From assembly GCF_036568125.1 (NCBI RefSeq), contig NZ_DATCTF010000011.1, positions 171,267 through 235,266 of the forward strand: a DNA stretch of 64,000 bases, written 5' to 3'. Position numbers and translations under genes: made by a program. The DNA comes from Magnetovibrio sp. Lineage in GTDB: Bacteria > Pseudomonadota > Alphaproteobacteria > Rhodospirillales > Magnetovibrionaceae. Under the pieces are notes generated by a model that saw nothing but the letters and a program-made list of their open reading frames with translations, had not been told where the DNA came from and did no database searches. Numbering within the stretch: position 1 is the stretch's first letter; every line of letters begins with the position of its first letter. Below, in pieces: positions 34,726-44,566 of the stretch.

Positions 34726-36729
34726 TTAAGCAGCCATCACCTTTGCAACCTCGCTCAGCATCGCGCTCATCTCGAAATCCTTGGGCGTGAATACTCGCGT
34801 CACCCCCATGTCCTTAAGCGCCTGCATATCGCGTTCGGGAATGATGCCGCCGACGATCACCGGAATGTCGTCCGCGCCGCGCTCTTTCAGCCCACTCATC
34901 ACGTCCGCGACCAAGCTCAGGTGCGAGCCCGACAGCACCGACAAGCCCACCGCATGCACGCCTTCTTGCACCGCAGCGGCGACGATTTCGGCCGGGGTTT
35001 GACGGATGCCTTCGTAGATCACCTCAAAACCTGCATCGCGCGCGGCCAAGGCCACTTGTTCGGCACCATTGGAATGACCGTCCAACCCCGGCTTCGCCAC
35101 CAGCAGACGTGGATGCGTGCCCAGTTGTTCGGTAAGTGCCTTGACCGCGCCCCGAAGTCCATCTGCGTTCGCCATCGGTGCGCGCGCCGCGCCCGCGATT
35201 CCGGTGGGGGCACGATATTCACCGAACACGCTGCGCAGTTTGTCGCCCCACTCGCCGGTGGTGACGCCCGCTTTGGCGCAGGCGATCGAACTGTCCATGA
35301 TGTTGCGGCCGTCTTTGGCGGCGGCTTCCAGGTCCTTCAGCGCAGTCTCGACGGCAGCATTGTCGCGCGCGGCGCGCCAAGCCTTGAGGTTCTCAATCTG
35401 GCTGATTTCGGCTTGCGGATCGGGGGTGAGGAACGTTTCCGCGCCTGACACCAACGGCGACGCTTCGCCTTCGGTAAACTTGTTGACGCCGACCACCACC
35501 TGCTCGCCGGACTGAATCGCGGCCAAGCGCTTGGCGTTCGATTCCACCAGACGCTGTTTCATATAGCCCTGTTCGACGGCGCGAATCACACCGCCCATCT
35601 TTTCCAACCCGGCCAGTTCCGTGCGCGCCAGATCTTTGAGCTGATCGACCTTGGCGGTGATTTCCGCCGAACCGTCGAAGATGTCACCGTATTCCAACAG
35701 GTCGGTTTCAAACGCCATGATCTGCTGCAAACGGAGCGACCACTGCTGGTCCCACGGACGCGGCAGGCCCAAGGCTTCGTTCCACGCCGGAAGTTGCACT
35801 GCGCGCGCACGGGCGTTTTTCGACAGCACCACCGACAACATTTCGATCATGATGCGGTAAACGTTGTTTTCCGGCTGGGCTTCGGTCAAGCCCAACGAGT
35901 TCACCTGCACGCCGTACCGAAAGCGGCGCAGCTTGGGATCTTCGACTCCGTACCGGTGCAATGCGATTTCATCCCACAATTCGGCGAACGCGCGGGCTTT
36001 GCACAGTTCCGTCACAAAACGGATTCCGGCGTTGAGAAAAAAGCTGATGCTGCCCACGACCTTGGGGAAGTCCTCCGGCGCGATGTCGCCGCGCGCTTTC
36101 ACCATGTCCAGCACGGTGATGGCGTTGGCCATGGCGAAGGCCAGTTCCTCGGCGGGCTCGGCGCCGGCTTCTTGCAAATGATAGGAACACACGTTCATCG
36201 GATTCCATTTAGGCATTTCGCGCGCCGTGAACGAAATCACGTCCGTTTCCAAACGCATCGACGGCGCAGGCGGAAACACGTAGGTGCCGCGCGACAGGTA
36301 CTCTTTGATGATGTCGTTTTGCGTCGTGCCCGCAAGTTGGCGGCGATCCGCCCCTTGGGCCTCGGCGGCGGCGATATACAGCGCCAGCAACCACGGCGCT
36401 GCGGCGTTGATGGTCATCGAGGTGTTCATCTGGTCCAGCGGGATGCCGTCGAACAGCTGCTTCATGTCGCCAAGATGGGAAATCGGCACACCCACTTTGC
36501 CCACTTCGCCGCGCGCCAGCACGTCGTCGGCATCCAGCGCGGTCTGCGTCGGCAAGTCGAAAGCCACCGACAGGCCGCTTTGGCCGCGACTCAGGTTGGT
36601 GCGAAACAGCGCGTTCGACGCCGCCGCCGACGAGTGGCCGGAATAGGTGCGAAACAGCCACGGACGATCCTTTTTGATCGCCGGCTCGGTGTCGGCCTTA
36701 GCTTTCGCATCTGCAATATTGTCGGTCAT
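34726..36729 (-). CDS. ecm: Ethylmalonyl-CoA mutase (coenzyme B12-dependent)
   Basis: 667 residues, shorter than classical methylmalonyl-CoA mutase alpha chains (~710-750) and matching Ecm/MeaA. The TIM-barrel part has RPWLFRTYSGHSSAA, LSVAFDLPTQTALDAD, VGVPISHLGDM and STMTINAAAP-type substrate loops; the C-terminal B12 domain has PGLDGHSNGAEQVA (DxHxxG with the cobalt-ligating His), LSVLSGSH and VIVGGIIPERD. It turns (2R)-ethylmalonyl-CoA into methylsuccinyl-CoA. Divergent from ccr-mcd, whose products act just before and after it, which decides Ecm over Mcm. AGGGAG ribosome site. Confidence 0.93.
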   Translation of the reverse strand: MTDNIADAKAKADTEPAIKKDRPWLFRTYSGHSSAAASNALFRTNLSRGQSGLSVAFDLPTQTALDADDVLARGEVGKVGVPISHLGDMKQLFDGIPLDQMNTSMTINAAAPWLLALYIAAAEAQGADRRQLAGTTQNDIIKEYLSRGTYVFPPAPSMRLETDVISFTAREMPKWNPMNVCSYHLQEAGAEPAEELAFAMANAITVLDMVKARGDIAPEDFPKVVGSISFFLNAGIRFVTELCKARAFAELWDEIALHRYGVEDPKLRRFRYGVQVNSLGLTEAQPENNVYRIMIEMLSVVLSKNARARAVQLPAWNEALGLPRPWDQQWSLRLQQIMAFETDLLEYGDIFDGSAEITAKVDQLKDLARTELAGLEKMGGVIRAVEQGYMKQRLVESNAKRLAAIQSGEQVVVGVNKFTEGEASPLVSGAETFLTPDPQAEISQIENLKAWRAARDNAAVETALKDLEAAAKDGRNIMDSSIACAKAGVTTGEWGDKLRSVFGEYRAPTGIAGAARAPMANADGLRGAVKALTEQLGTHPRLLVAKPGLDGHSNGAEQVALAARDAGFEVIYEGIRQTPAEIVAAAVQEGVHAVGLSVLSGSHLSLVADVMSGLKERGADDIPVIVGGIIPERDMQALKDMGVTRVFTPKDFEMSAMLSEVAKVMAA

Positions 36730-36806
36730 CGCGATCTCCCTGATCCATCGGCCCGCCTTTTATGGTTTGGCGGTTTTCCGCACAGATTGTCCCCCAACCC
36801 TCATAA

Positions 36807-36840
36807 TTTCGCAAGTGCGGAAAAATTTGTGCATTGCAAT
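36807..36840. promoter_or_regulatory. Candidate operator between ecm and ccr
   Basis: TTTCGCAAGTGCGGAAA (36807-36823) is a near-palindrome of the form TTCGCA-NN-TGCG(G)A, and about 19 bp on lies TTGTGCATTGCAAT (36827-36840). Similar paired boxes occur before etfB and etf-QO. It sits ~78 bp from the ecm start and ~130 bp from the ccr start, so it could act on both divergent genes. Confidence 0.5.
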
Positions 36841-36971
36841 ATTTTTTCAGATGCGCCCATACTTATCACCAGAACAAAAAGGCCAAAGCCCATTCGGTCG
36901 CAACAGACCGGACGATACGCTGGGATCAAAACTGGGCGGGCCGAAGAGACAGGGCAAAAATGGAGGCCAAC

Positions 36972-38273
36972 ATGGCTGAAGCAAAAATCGACGAAAGCAC
37001 TGGCGGCATTGCCGAGGTGCTTTCCGGACAACCGGTAAAAGATTTGTACGAGTTGGGCGAAATTCCGCCGCTCGGTCACACGCCCAAGCAGATGTACGCG
37101 TGGGCGATTCGCCGCGAACGCCATGGCGAACCCGACACCGCGATGCAGGTCGAGGTGGTGGATACCCCGACAATCGACAGCCACGAAGTTCTGGTCATGG
37201 TGATGGCTGCGGGTGTCAACTACAACGGCGTGTGGGCTGCGTTGGGCTTGCCGATTTCGCCGTTCGATGTGCACAAGCAACCCTTTCACATCGCCGGGTC
37301 CGACGCGGCGGGCATCGTGTGGGCCGTGGGCTCGAAGGTCAAGCGCTGGAAAGTCGGCGACGAAGTGGTGGTCCATTGTAACCAAGATGACGGCGACGAC
37401 GAGGAATGCAACGGCGGCGATCCGATGTTTTCACCCAGCCAGCGCATCTGGGGCTACGAAACCCCGGACGGTTCGTTCGCCCAGTTCACCCGCGTGCAAG
37501 CGCAACAATTGATGGTCCGACCCAAGCACCTGACGTGGGAAGAAAGCGCGTGCTACACGCTGACCTTGGCGACCGCGTACCGCATGCTGTTCGGTCATCG
37601 CCCGCACATTCTGCGTCCCGGTCACAACGTTTTGGTTTGGGGTGCATCGGGCGGCCTGGGGTCCATGGCGATCCAGTTGATCGCCACCGCCGGCGCCAAC
37701 GCCATCGGCGTGATCTCCGAAGAAGACAAGCGCGATTTCGTCATGCGCCTGGGCGCCAAGGGCGTCATCAACCGCAAGGAATTCGATTGCTGGGGACAAC
37801 TGCCCGACGTCGACGACCAGGAAGGTTATGGCGAATATATGAAGCGCTGCCGCAAATTCGGCAAGGCCATCTGGGACATCACCGGCAAAGGCGTGGATGT
37901 CGACATGGTGTTCGAACATCCCGGCGAAATGACCTTCCCGGTTTCGGCCTTCGTGGTCAAACGCGGCGGCATGGTGGTGTTTTGCGCCGGCACGACGGGT
38001 TTCAACATCACGTTCGATGCGCGCTTCGTATGGATGCGCCAAAAGCGCATTCAAGGCAGCCACTTCGCCCACCTGCGCCAGGCATCTCAGGCCAACAAGC
38101 TGGTGTGCGAACGACGCATCGACCCGTGCATGAGCGAGGTGTTCCCTTGGGACGACATCCCCGAAGCACACATGAAAATGCGCCGCAACGAACACAAACC
38201 CGGCAACATGGCGGTGTTGGTGCAAGCGGTGCATCCGGGACGACGCACCATCGAAGATTGCCTGGAAGGCTGA
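36972..38273 (+). CDS. ccrA: Crotonyl-CoA carboxylase/reductase
   Basis: 433 residues from MAEAKIDESTGG, where GGAGG stands 6 bases upstream; the longer open frame upstream runs through the promoter. Medium-chain dehydrogenase/reductase fold: GVNYNGVWAALGLPISPFD, NADPH site WGASGGLGSMAIQL, the Ccr-type HCNQDDGDDEECNGGDPM region (His/Asn-rich loop, slightly varied), and CAGTTGFNITFDARF. It reductively carboxylates crotonyl-CoA to (2S)-ethylmalonyl-CoA, the key step of the ethylmalonyl-CoA pathway for acetyl-CoA assimilation without isocitrate lyase. Operon with mcd (10-bp gap). Confidence 0.96.
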   Translation: MAEAKIDESTGGIAEVLSGQPVKDLYELGEIPPLGHTPKQMYAWAIRRERHGEPDTAMQVEVVDTPTIDSHEVLVMVMAAGVNYNGVWAALGLPISPFDVHKQPFHIAGSDAAGIVWAVGSKVKRWKVGDEVVVHCNQDDGDDEECNGGDPMFSPSQRIWGYETPDGSFAQFTRVQAQQLMVRPKHLTWEESACYTLTLATAYRMLFGHRPHILRPGHNVLVWGASGGLGSMAIQLIATAGANAIGVISEEDKRDFVMRLGAKGVINRKEFDCWGQLPDVDDQEGYGEYMKRCRKFGKAIWDITGKGVDVDMVFEHPGEMTFPVSAFVVKRGGMVVFCAGTTGFNITFDARFVWMRQKRIQGSHFAHLRQASQANKLVCERRIDPCMSEVFPWDDIPEAHMKMRRNEHKPGNMAVLVQAVHPGRRTIEDCLEG

Positions 38274-38283
38274 GGAGATCATC

Positions 38284-39948
38284 ATGAGCACCACACATGA
38301 CGCCCTTCTCGACGATGCCCTGAGCTTGTGCAAACAGGCCGCCAGCGACTGCACGTCGCTGGTCGCAGCCGCACGCGCCAGCGTGCAGGCGAAAATCGTG
38401 CGCGACGGCAAGATCGATGCTGCCCTGTTGGATGCCGAGCAATTCGCCGCCCACGGTTTTTCGTGGCTGAGCACCTACGCCGTGGCCATCGAACATCTGG
38501 TCGGCTGGGCCGAACGCTTAGAAGAAGCCGGACAATTGGGCGAGCTGGAACACTTGATCCTGCAGGTCGGCACGGCGGAATATCTGTCGCAAATGGTCGG
38601 CGGCATTCCCATCAGCCAAGTCGAAATCGTCCGTCCGCGCGATCTGGGCGTCGCCCCGGAAACGGTGCGCGGCTTTTACACCGACGCGATCAAGACCCTG
38701 ATCCAAGACGGCAACACCAACCACGCCCGCGTCCGCATCGCCGAGCTGTTGGACATCAACACCGCGATGTTTGGCAACGACGGATTGGGTGACGAAACCC
38801 TCGACATGGTGCAAGAGCAGTTTCGCCGTTTCGCCGCCGAAGAGGTCGCGCCCAACGCACCGACGTGGCATGACAACGACATCCTGATCCCCGACGAGAT
38901 CGTCAACCAAATGGCTGAGCTTGGCGTGTTCGGCCTGACCATCGCCGAGCAGTTCGGCGGGTTGGAGATGGGCAAGACCGCCATGTGCGTGGTCACCGAA
39001 GAACTGTCGCGTGGCTACATCGGCGTCGGCTCGCTCGGCACCCGTTCGGAAATCGCGGCGGAATTGATCGCACTGGGTGGTACCGACGAACAAAAGCAAA
39101 AGTATCTGCCCGCGATTGCGAGCGGCGAGATTTTACCGACCGCGGTGTTCACCGAACCCAACACCGGATCGGACCTAGCGTCGCTCAAGACCCGCGCGGT
39201 GCGCGACGGCGACGTTTACCGCATCACCGGCAACAAGACCTGGATCACCCACGCGTCGCGTTCCGACGTGATGACGCTGCTGGCGCGCACCAATCCCGAC
39301 GAACCCGGTTACAAGGGTCTGTCGATGTTCGTCATCGAAAAACCGCGCGGCACGGACAGCAACCCCTTCCCGCTTGAAGGCATGACCGGAACCGAGATCG
39401 AAGTGCTCGGCTATCGGGGTATGAAAGAGTACGAACTGGCATTCGACAATTTGGAAGTTCCGGCGTCGGCATTGTTGGGCGCGCAAGAAGGCCAAGGCTT
39501 CAAGCAATTGATGGCGACGTTCGAAGCCGCGCGCATTCAAACGGCGGCGCGCGCCGTCGGCGTGGCGACCAACGCGTTGGAACTGGGCCTGCGTTATGCC
39601 CACGATCGCATCCAATTCGGCCAGCCCATCGTCAACTTCCCACGCGTCGCGGGCAAGCTCGGCTGGATGGCGGTGGAAACGCAGATCGCACGGCAACTGA
39701 CGTATTTCGCGGCGCGCGAAAAGGACCTAGAGCACCGCTCCGATATCGAGGCGGGCATGGCCAAACTGCTCGCTGCACGGGTCGCGTGGTCCAATGCCGA
39801 CAATGCCTTGCAGGTGCACGGCGGCAACGGTTATGCGTTGGAATACCCGGTGTCGCGGGTGTTGGTGGATGCGCGCATCCTCAATATTTTCGAAGGTGCC
39901 GCCGAGATCCAAGCCCACGTCATCGCGCGCGGACTTCTCAAGCCTTAG
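38284..39948 (+). CDS. mcd: (2S)-Methylsuccinyl-CoA dehydrogenase
   Basis: 554 residues, longer than ordinary acyl-CoA dehydrogenases (~380-400) because of an N-terminal helical extension of ~150 residues, a hallmark of Mcd. FAD/acyl-CoA domains show LGVFGLTIAEQFGGL, AVFTEPNTGSDLASL, ITGNKTWITHASRSD, KLGWMAVETQIARQLTYF and VHGGNGYALEYPVSRVLVD. It oxidises methylsuccinyl-CoA to mesaconyl-CoA and hands electrons to ETF. GAGGAG ribosome site; directly follows ccr. Its 3' end overlaps the convergent kinase gene by 4 bp. Confidence 0.94.
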   Translation: MSTTHDALLDDALSLCKQAASDCTSLVAAARASVQAKIVRDGKIDAALLDAEQFAAHGFSWLSTYAVAIEHLVGWAERLEEAGQLGELEHLILQVGTAEYLSQMVGGIPISQVEIVRPRDLGVAPETVRGFYTDAIKTLIQDGNTNHARVRIAELLDINTAMFGNDGLGDETLDMVQEQFRRFAAEEVAPNAPTWHDNDILIPDEIVNQMAELGVFGLTIAEQFGGLEMGKTAMCVVTEELSRGYIGVGSLGTRSEIAAELIALGGTDEQKQKYLPAIASGEILPTAVFTEPNTGSDLASLKTRAVRDGDVYRITGNKTWITHASRSDVMTLLARTNPDEPGYKGLSMFVIEKPRGTDSNPFPLEGMTGTEIEVLGYRGMKEYELAFDNLEVPASALLGAQEGQGFKQLMATFEAARIQTAARAVGVATNALELGLRYAHDRIQFGQPIVNFPRVAGKLGWMAVETQIARQLTYFAAREKDLEHRSDIEAGMAKLLAARVAWSNADNALQVHGGNGYALEYPVSRVLVDARILNIFEGAAEIQAHVIARGLLKP

Positions 39949-42887
39949 TCCGTATGCGCGAGCGGCACGACGACCGTAAACGTCGAGCCTAGACCCGGCG
40001 CGCTGGTGACGCGCACATCGCCGCCCATGGCGTCGATCATGCGTTTCGCCAGCACTAGGCCGAGCCCGGTGCCTTCAACGTCCGTGCGTTCCGCGCCCAG
40101 GCGCTGAAAAGGCTCGAACAGTTGCGCACACTCGTCCGCGCTCAAGCCCTGCCCGGTGTCGGTGACATCGATGCGCAAGCCACCGGCGCCGTCATTTCTG
40201 GCGGATATTTCAACGCGACCGCCTTGAACGTTGTACTTCACCGCATTGCTCATCAAGTTGAGCAGGACTTGCTTGAACTTCATCCGGTCCACTTGGATCT
40301 GGACCTGCGGACCGGCGATCTCTGCAACGGCGAAGCGCACCGACCGCTTCAACGCCAACGGCTGAACCAACGTCACGCATTCATCGATCACACCGGCCGC
40401 AGACACGGGTTTGAGATGCACATGCATGCGCCCTGCCTCGACACTGGCGAGATCCAGAATTTCATTGATCAACGTCAGGAGATGCTCGCCGGACGTTCTG
40501 ATGATGTCGAGATATTCTTGCTGCTTGTCCGACAAAAGCGTTGCGCTGTGCAGTTCCAACATTTGAGAAAATCCGATGATCGAATTCAATGGCGTGCGCA
40601 ACTCGTGGCTCATGCCAGATAAAAACTCGGTCTTCGCCGCCGAGGCTTGCTCCGCCTGTTCCTTGGCCAGCAACAGTTCATGTTCGGCTTTTTTACGCCG
40701 GGTGATATCGCGTGTCGTGCCTTCCAGGCCAACCACGTTATCGTCGCGGTCATAGATGTAATGGCCGCTTGACGCCGCCCAGATCTCCGAGCCGTCTTTG
40801 CGCTGCAAACGCACTTCGTAATCTCGCACCCGCCCGCGGTTTTTCTTCAATGCTTGCAGGTAGCCCTCACGATCATTTGGGTCGACATAGAGTTCCCGCG
40901 CTTGGACGCCAATCAGTTCGTCCGGCTTGTAACCGAGTAGATTTTCAATTGCAGCAGAACACATCGTTATCCTGCCCTCGTTGTCGGTTCGATAGAAGGC
41001 TTCAACGATATTGTCGAGGATGGTGCGCACCTCTTGCTCGGAATTCTTTAATGCACGCTCCATAGTCTTGCGTTCGGTGATGTCATGGTAAACCAAAAGC
41101 ATCGCATCTTCGCCGTCGACCGGCATGCGCACACCCGAAATCAGCAAGTCGCGCATCTTGCCGCTGCGGGTTCTTAAGCGAGTTTCGAAATTGGTCAGAA
41201 CGCCGTTGTCGTCAAACATCTCCAGCATGCGTTTTCGCGTCTCAACCGACGGCCATACCTTCAATTCTGCGGCCGTCTTGCCGACGGCTTCACCATAGTC
41301 ATAACCAATCACCTCGACCCACTTGGCATTGACGTCGATGAAGCGGCCGTTTTGGGCGTTCGTTATGGTCATCAAGCTTGGACTGGCGTGAAAAACGCTC
41401 CAGAACTTTCGTTCCGACGTGCGCAGCGCTTCTTCCGTCTGCTTGATTTTCGTGATGTCGGTTTGCACGCTGACCAATCCACCTGACGATGTGCGGCGAT
41501 CGCGCGTCATCAAATGACGACCGTCTTTGAGCACCACCGGGAAGGTGCCTTCGAGTTTGAGACGATACTTCAGTTTGGTCTGCAGGTATGTTTCGGCGTC
41601 CTTGTAACCGTCCGGCACGACGACTGTGCCCGACTGCACATCTATGCGCCCCAAGTCCGTGAAGTGAACGCCGGGTCGGGTCTGTTCTTCGCTATAGTTG
41701 TAATCGTTGCGAAAGCGCGAATTGCAGATCACCAGTTTGCCGTCGTGGTCATACAGCACGAAACCCTCAGGCATGCTTTCAATGGCATCGGTGAGGTTTT
41801 GCTCTGCGCGATAAGCACGGTCGCGGGTTTCGCGCAATTCCTCTTCTGCGTCCATGCGCAGCAGCGCCAGGCCGACAATCTCTGCGCCGCGCTCAAGATG
41901 GCGGATGTCGTCAGCACTCCAGACGCGCGGGGCTTGATCGACATCGACACCGATGAAGCCGATAAACTTCCCTCCCATTTGTATGGGTGCGGTGATCGTG
42001 GCCTGAACGTCGGTGCTCAACAAAATACTTTTCAGTTCCGCCGCCTCGTCGGGTAGATGGGCGGCGTTATCGACGGCGATGCTTTTGCCTACGCGAAATT
42101 GATCCAAGCACCATCCGAAATTCTCACACGCCAAGCCCATCAAGTGTTCGCGCCGCGATTGCCCGCCATCTTGCACCCATTCGTAGGTGTTGCTGATGGT
42201 CTGTTCGTCAGGCGACAGGCGAAACAGAAATCCGCGCTCCGCGTTTAGGCCTTGGCACAGAATCTTCAGGGCCTCTTCCATCCCGTCCGTCGAGGCCTCG
42301 GCCAATAGCACCCGCGTGACGTCGGCGAGAATGGCGTCGCGTTCCTGACGGCGTTGCAAAGCGCTTTCAGCGTGACGGCGTGCCGTGATGTCTTCCTTGA
42401 CCGCGACGAAGTGGGTGATTTCACCGTCAGCGCCGAAAATCGGCGCAATGGCCGTGGCTTCCCAATAGTGTTCTCCCGTGCGTTTACGGTTGCACATTTC
42501 ACCGCGCCAGATTTTTCCGGCGTTGATGGTGCTCCATAAATCTTCATAAACTTCAGGAGGCGTACGCCCCGACTTCAATAAGCTGGGCTTGCGTCCAACG
42601 GCTTGCTCGCGGCTGTAGGCCGTGCTGGCGATGAACCGTTCGTTGACGTATTCGATCACCCCGTCCCGGTTCGTGATGACCACGCTGGACGGGCTGGCCT
42701 CCACCGCTTGAAAGAATTTTTTGTATTCGCTTTCGAGGTCTGAGCGCTCACCGGCTTCACCATCGTGCACAGACGAGCCGCAGGCGCACGGAATTGGGCT
42801 GCCCCGCCTCATGCCAACCGTTCGCATCAGACGATGTCTGACGCGCTGTCCAGTTGTCTGCTTATCGTTTGTGTTATCGGACGCCAT
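39945..42887 (-). CDS. Sensor histidine kinase with multiple PAS domains and a GAF domain
   Basis: 980 residues from MASDNTNDKQTT, preceded by TATGGAGCC; longer in-frame starts (up to 43055) lack a good ribosome site. No membrane helix. Order: PAS (~55-180), GAF (~195-345, GFLFRLSPDEQTISNTYEW), PAS (~375-480), PAS (~490-610), PAS (~615-740), HisKA with LSGMSHELRTPLNSIIGF (phospho-His ~761), HATPase_c with NLMSNAVKY, DTGQGL and GTGLGLVLAKRM. No receiver domain and no adjacent regulator. Position inside the ethylmalonyl-CoA/ETF region is suggestive but not evidence of a role. Confidence 0.92.
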   Translation of the reverse strand: MASDNTNDKQTTGQRVRHRLMRTVGMRRGSPIPCACGSSVHDGEAGERSDLESEYKKFFQAVEASPSSVVITNRDGVIEYVNERFIASTAYSREQAVGRKPSLLKSGRTPPEVYEDLWSTINAGKIWRGEMCNRKRTGEHYWEATAIAPIFGADGEITHFVAVKEDITARRHAESALQRRQERDAILADVTRVLLAEASTDGMEEALKILCQGLNAERGFLFRLSPDEQTISNTYEWVQDGGQSRREHLMGLACENFGWCLDQFRVGKSIAVDNAAHLPDEAAELKSILLSTDVQATITAPIQMGGKFIGFIGVDVDQAPRVWSADDIRHLERGAEIVGLALLRMDAEEELRETRDRAYRAEQNLTDAIESMPEGFVLYDHDGKLVICNSRFRNDYNYSEEQTRPGVHFTDLGRIDVQSGTVVVPDGYKDAETYLQTKLKYRLKLEGTFPVVLKDGRHLMTRDRRTSSGGLVSVQTDITKIKQTEEALRTSERKFWSVFHASPSLMTITNAQNGRFIDVNAKWVEVIGYDYGEAVGKTAAELKVWPSVETRKRMLEMFDDNGVLTNFETRLRTRSGKMRDLLISGVRMPVDGEDAMLLVYHDITERKTMERALKNSEQEVRTILDNIVEAFYRTDNEGRITMCSAAIENLLGYKPDELIGVQARELYVDPNDREGYLQALKKNRGRVRDYEVRLQRKDGSEIWAASSGHYIYDRDDNVVGLEGTTRDITRRKKAEHELLLAKEQAEQASAAKTEFLSGMSHELRTPLNSIIGFSQMLELHSATLLSDKQQEYLDIIRTSGEHLLTLINEILDLASVEAGRMHVHLKPVSAAGVIDECVTLVQPLALKRSVRFAVAEIAGPQVQIQVDRMKFKQVLLNLMSNAVKYNVQGGRVEISARNDGAGGLRIDVTDTGQGLSADECAQLFEPFQRLGAERTDVEGTGLGLVLAKRMIDAMGGDVRVTSAPGLGSTFTVVVPLAHTD

Positions 42888-43089
42888 GCCGGCTCCATAT
42901 TCTCGTTTCAGTGTCCTCCAGGCGCACCAAACGGCAACCCTACAACTTGAAGAATAGTTGTCATGGTCTGTCAGGCTCATTACGTTACCTCTCGACCCCC
43001 CTCCACGCAACTTGTCCATTTGGATGAGACTCCTTGCAAACCGGGACGTTATCAAACATTTCTAACTCATCAAATTCAGGAGAAGCTGC

Positions 43090-43650
43090 ATGGTCAAGCT
43101 GACCAAAATCTACACCGGGGGCGGAGACGGCGGCGAAAGCGGCTTGGTGGACGGCTCCCGGCTGACCAAAAGCCACGACCGGTTCATGGCCATCGGCGAT
43201 GTCGATGAAGCCAACGCCGCCATCGGGCTGGCGCGGGCCGCTCTAAAGCCCGATAGCCATAGCGCACACCTTCTGGCGCGGGTGCAAAACGATCTGTTCG
43301 ATTTGGGCGCGGACCTGGCCACCCCCGGCGAGATCGAGGGTGCCTTGCGTCTTGCGGACGGACGCGCGGCGGCGCTGGAAGCGGAAATCGACACCCTTTC
43401 CGATCAATTGGGGCCGCTGACCAGTTTCGTGTTGCCCGGCGGCAGCGAAGCATCGGCGCGTCTGCACATGGCCCGCGCCCAGGTGCGCCGCGCCGAACGC
43501 CGCGTCGTGCAGTTGCATGCCGAAAGCCCGCTCAACCCAGAAATTCTGAAATATTTGAACCGCTTGTCCGATTTATTGTTTCAGTTGTCGCGGGCTGAAA
43601 ACGACATGGGCAAAGCCGACATTCTGTGGCAACCGGGCGGCAGCGATTAA
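43090..43650 (+). CDS. Cob(I)yrinic acid a,c-diamide adenosyltransferase, PduO type
   Basis: 186 residues. ATP-binding N-terminus KIYTGGGDGGESGL (TxTGDxGxT-like), GDVDEANAAIG, ARVQNDLFDLGADLATP, and FVLPGGSEASARLHMARAQVRRAERR match ATP:cob(I)alamin adenosyltransferases (MMAB/PduO). It makes adenosylcobalamin in the cytoplasm, the cofactor of Ecm and NrdJ, both in this window. AGGAGA ribosome site 7 bases upstream. One variation: GGGDGGESGL where the family usually has GDxGxTxL, with Thr replaced. Confidence 0.94.
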   Translation: MVKLTKIYTGGGDGGESGLVDGSRLTKSHDRFMAIGDVDEANAAIGLARAALKPDSHSAHLLARVQNDLFDLGADLATPGEIEGALRLADGRAAALEAEIDTLSDQLGPLTSFVLPGGSEASARLHMARAQVRRAERRVVQLHAESPLNPEILKYLNRLSDLLFQLSRAENDMGKADILWQPGGSD

Positions 43651-43689
43651 TTTCGCCCGGCGCACCACGATCCCTTATGCAAATCGCCC

Positions 43690-43725
43690 TTCGCACCTGC
43701 GAAAAGAGTTTGCAGGTGCGGCAAA
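43690..43725. promoter_or_regulatory. Paired palindromic operator candidate before etfBA
   Basis: TTCGCACCTGCGAA (43690-43703) is a perfect palindrome around CC; TTTGCAGGTGCGGCAAA (43709-43725) follows with centres ~20 bp apart. The two also form a larger 9-bp inverted repeat, CGCACCTGC/GCAGGTGCG. There is no T-run, so a terminator is unlikely. Related boxes precede ecm|ccr and etf-QO. Confidence 0.55.
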
Positions 43726-43816
43726 ACTTGCCTAAGCTCAGGGCTTGGCTGTGGCGTCTAGACTGTAGCCGCACGGGAAGCCGGATAACCATCAAACAGA
43801 TACCGGAACAAAGAAT

Positions 43817-44566
43817 ATGAAGGTTTTGGTCGCCGTCAAACGGGTGGTCGACTACAACGTCAAAATCCGCGTCAAAACGGATGGGACGGGTGTCGAAACC
43901 CAGGGCGTGAAAATGTCCATGAACCCCTTTGACGAAATCGCCGTCGAAGAGGCCGTACGCTTGAAAGAAGCCGGCGCGGCTGAGGAAATTGTCGTCGTGT
44001 CCTTGGGCGTCGCCCAAGCTCAAGAAACCATCCGCACCGCCCTCGCCATGGGTGCGGACCGCGGCATCCACGTCGAAACCGACGCAGTTTTGGAGCCGCT
44101 GGCGGTCGCCAAGCTGCTCAAAGCCATCGTCGAGCGGGAAAAACCAGATCTGGTGGTGCTCGGCAAACAGGCCATCGACGACGACAGCAATCAGACCGGC
44201 CAGATGCTCGCCGCCTTGTTGGGCTGGCCGCAAGGCACCTTCGCATCCAAGCTGGCGATTGCAGAGGGTAAAGCCACCGTCACCCGCGAAGTCGATGGCG
44301 GCCTGGAAACGCTCAGCCTCGCCATCCCCGCAGTGGTGACCACCGATCTTCGTTTGAACGAGCCGCGCTATGCGTCGCTGCCCAACATCATGAAGGCGAA
44401 GAAAAAAACCATCGACAAGCTCACCACCGATGAGCTCGGCGTCGATGTGAGCGCACGCCTGCACATCGTCAGCGTCGAAGAACCCGCCACCCGCCAAGCC
44501 GGCGTCAAGGTCGCAGACGTGGCCGAATTGGTGGAAAAACTCAAGACCGAGGCAAAGGTGATCTGA
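43817..44566 (+). CDS. etfB: Electron transfer flavoprotein beta subunit
   Basis: 249 residues. [52 protein letters not shown] and [26 protein letters not shown] segment (as [16 protein letters not shown]) are the EtfB signature regions. It binds AMP and, with EtfA, accepts electrons from acyl-CoA dehydrogenases such as Mcd. Preceded by the paired operator-like boxes and overlapping etfA as TGATG. Confidence 0.97.
   Translation: MKVLVAVKRVVDYNVKIRVKTDGTGVETQGVKMSMNPFDEIAVEEAVRLKEAGAAEEIVVVSLGVAQAQETIRTALAMGADRGIHVETDAVLEPLAVAKLLKAIVEREKPDLVVLGKQAIDDDSNQTGQMLAALLGWPQGTFASKLAIAEGKATVTREVDGGLETLSLAIPAVVTTDLRLNEPRYASLPNIMKAKKKTIDKLTTDELGVDVSARLHIVSVEEPATRQAGVKVADVAELVEKLKTEAKVI

Noticed and set aside
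34726..36729. Methylmalonyl-CoA mutase
   Set aside because: Shorter than Mcm large chains and divergent from ccr-mcd; ethylmalonyl-CoA mutase fits better.
43692..43720. Terminator of the adenosyltransferase gene
   Set aside because: The 9-bp inverted repeat has no T-run on either strand and resembles the boxes before ecm|ccr and etf-QO.
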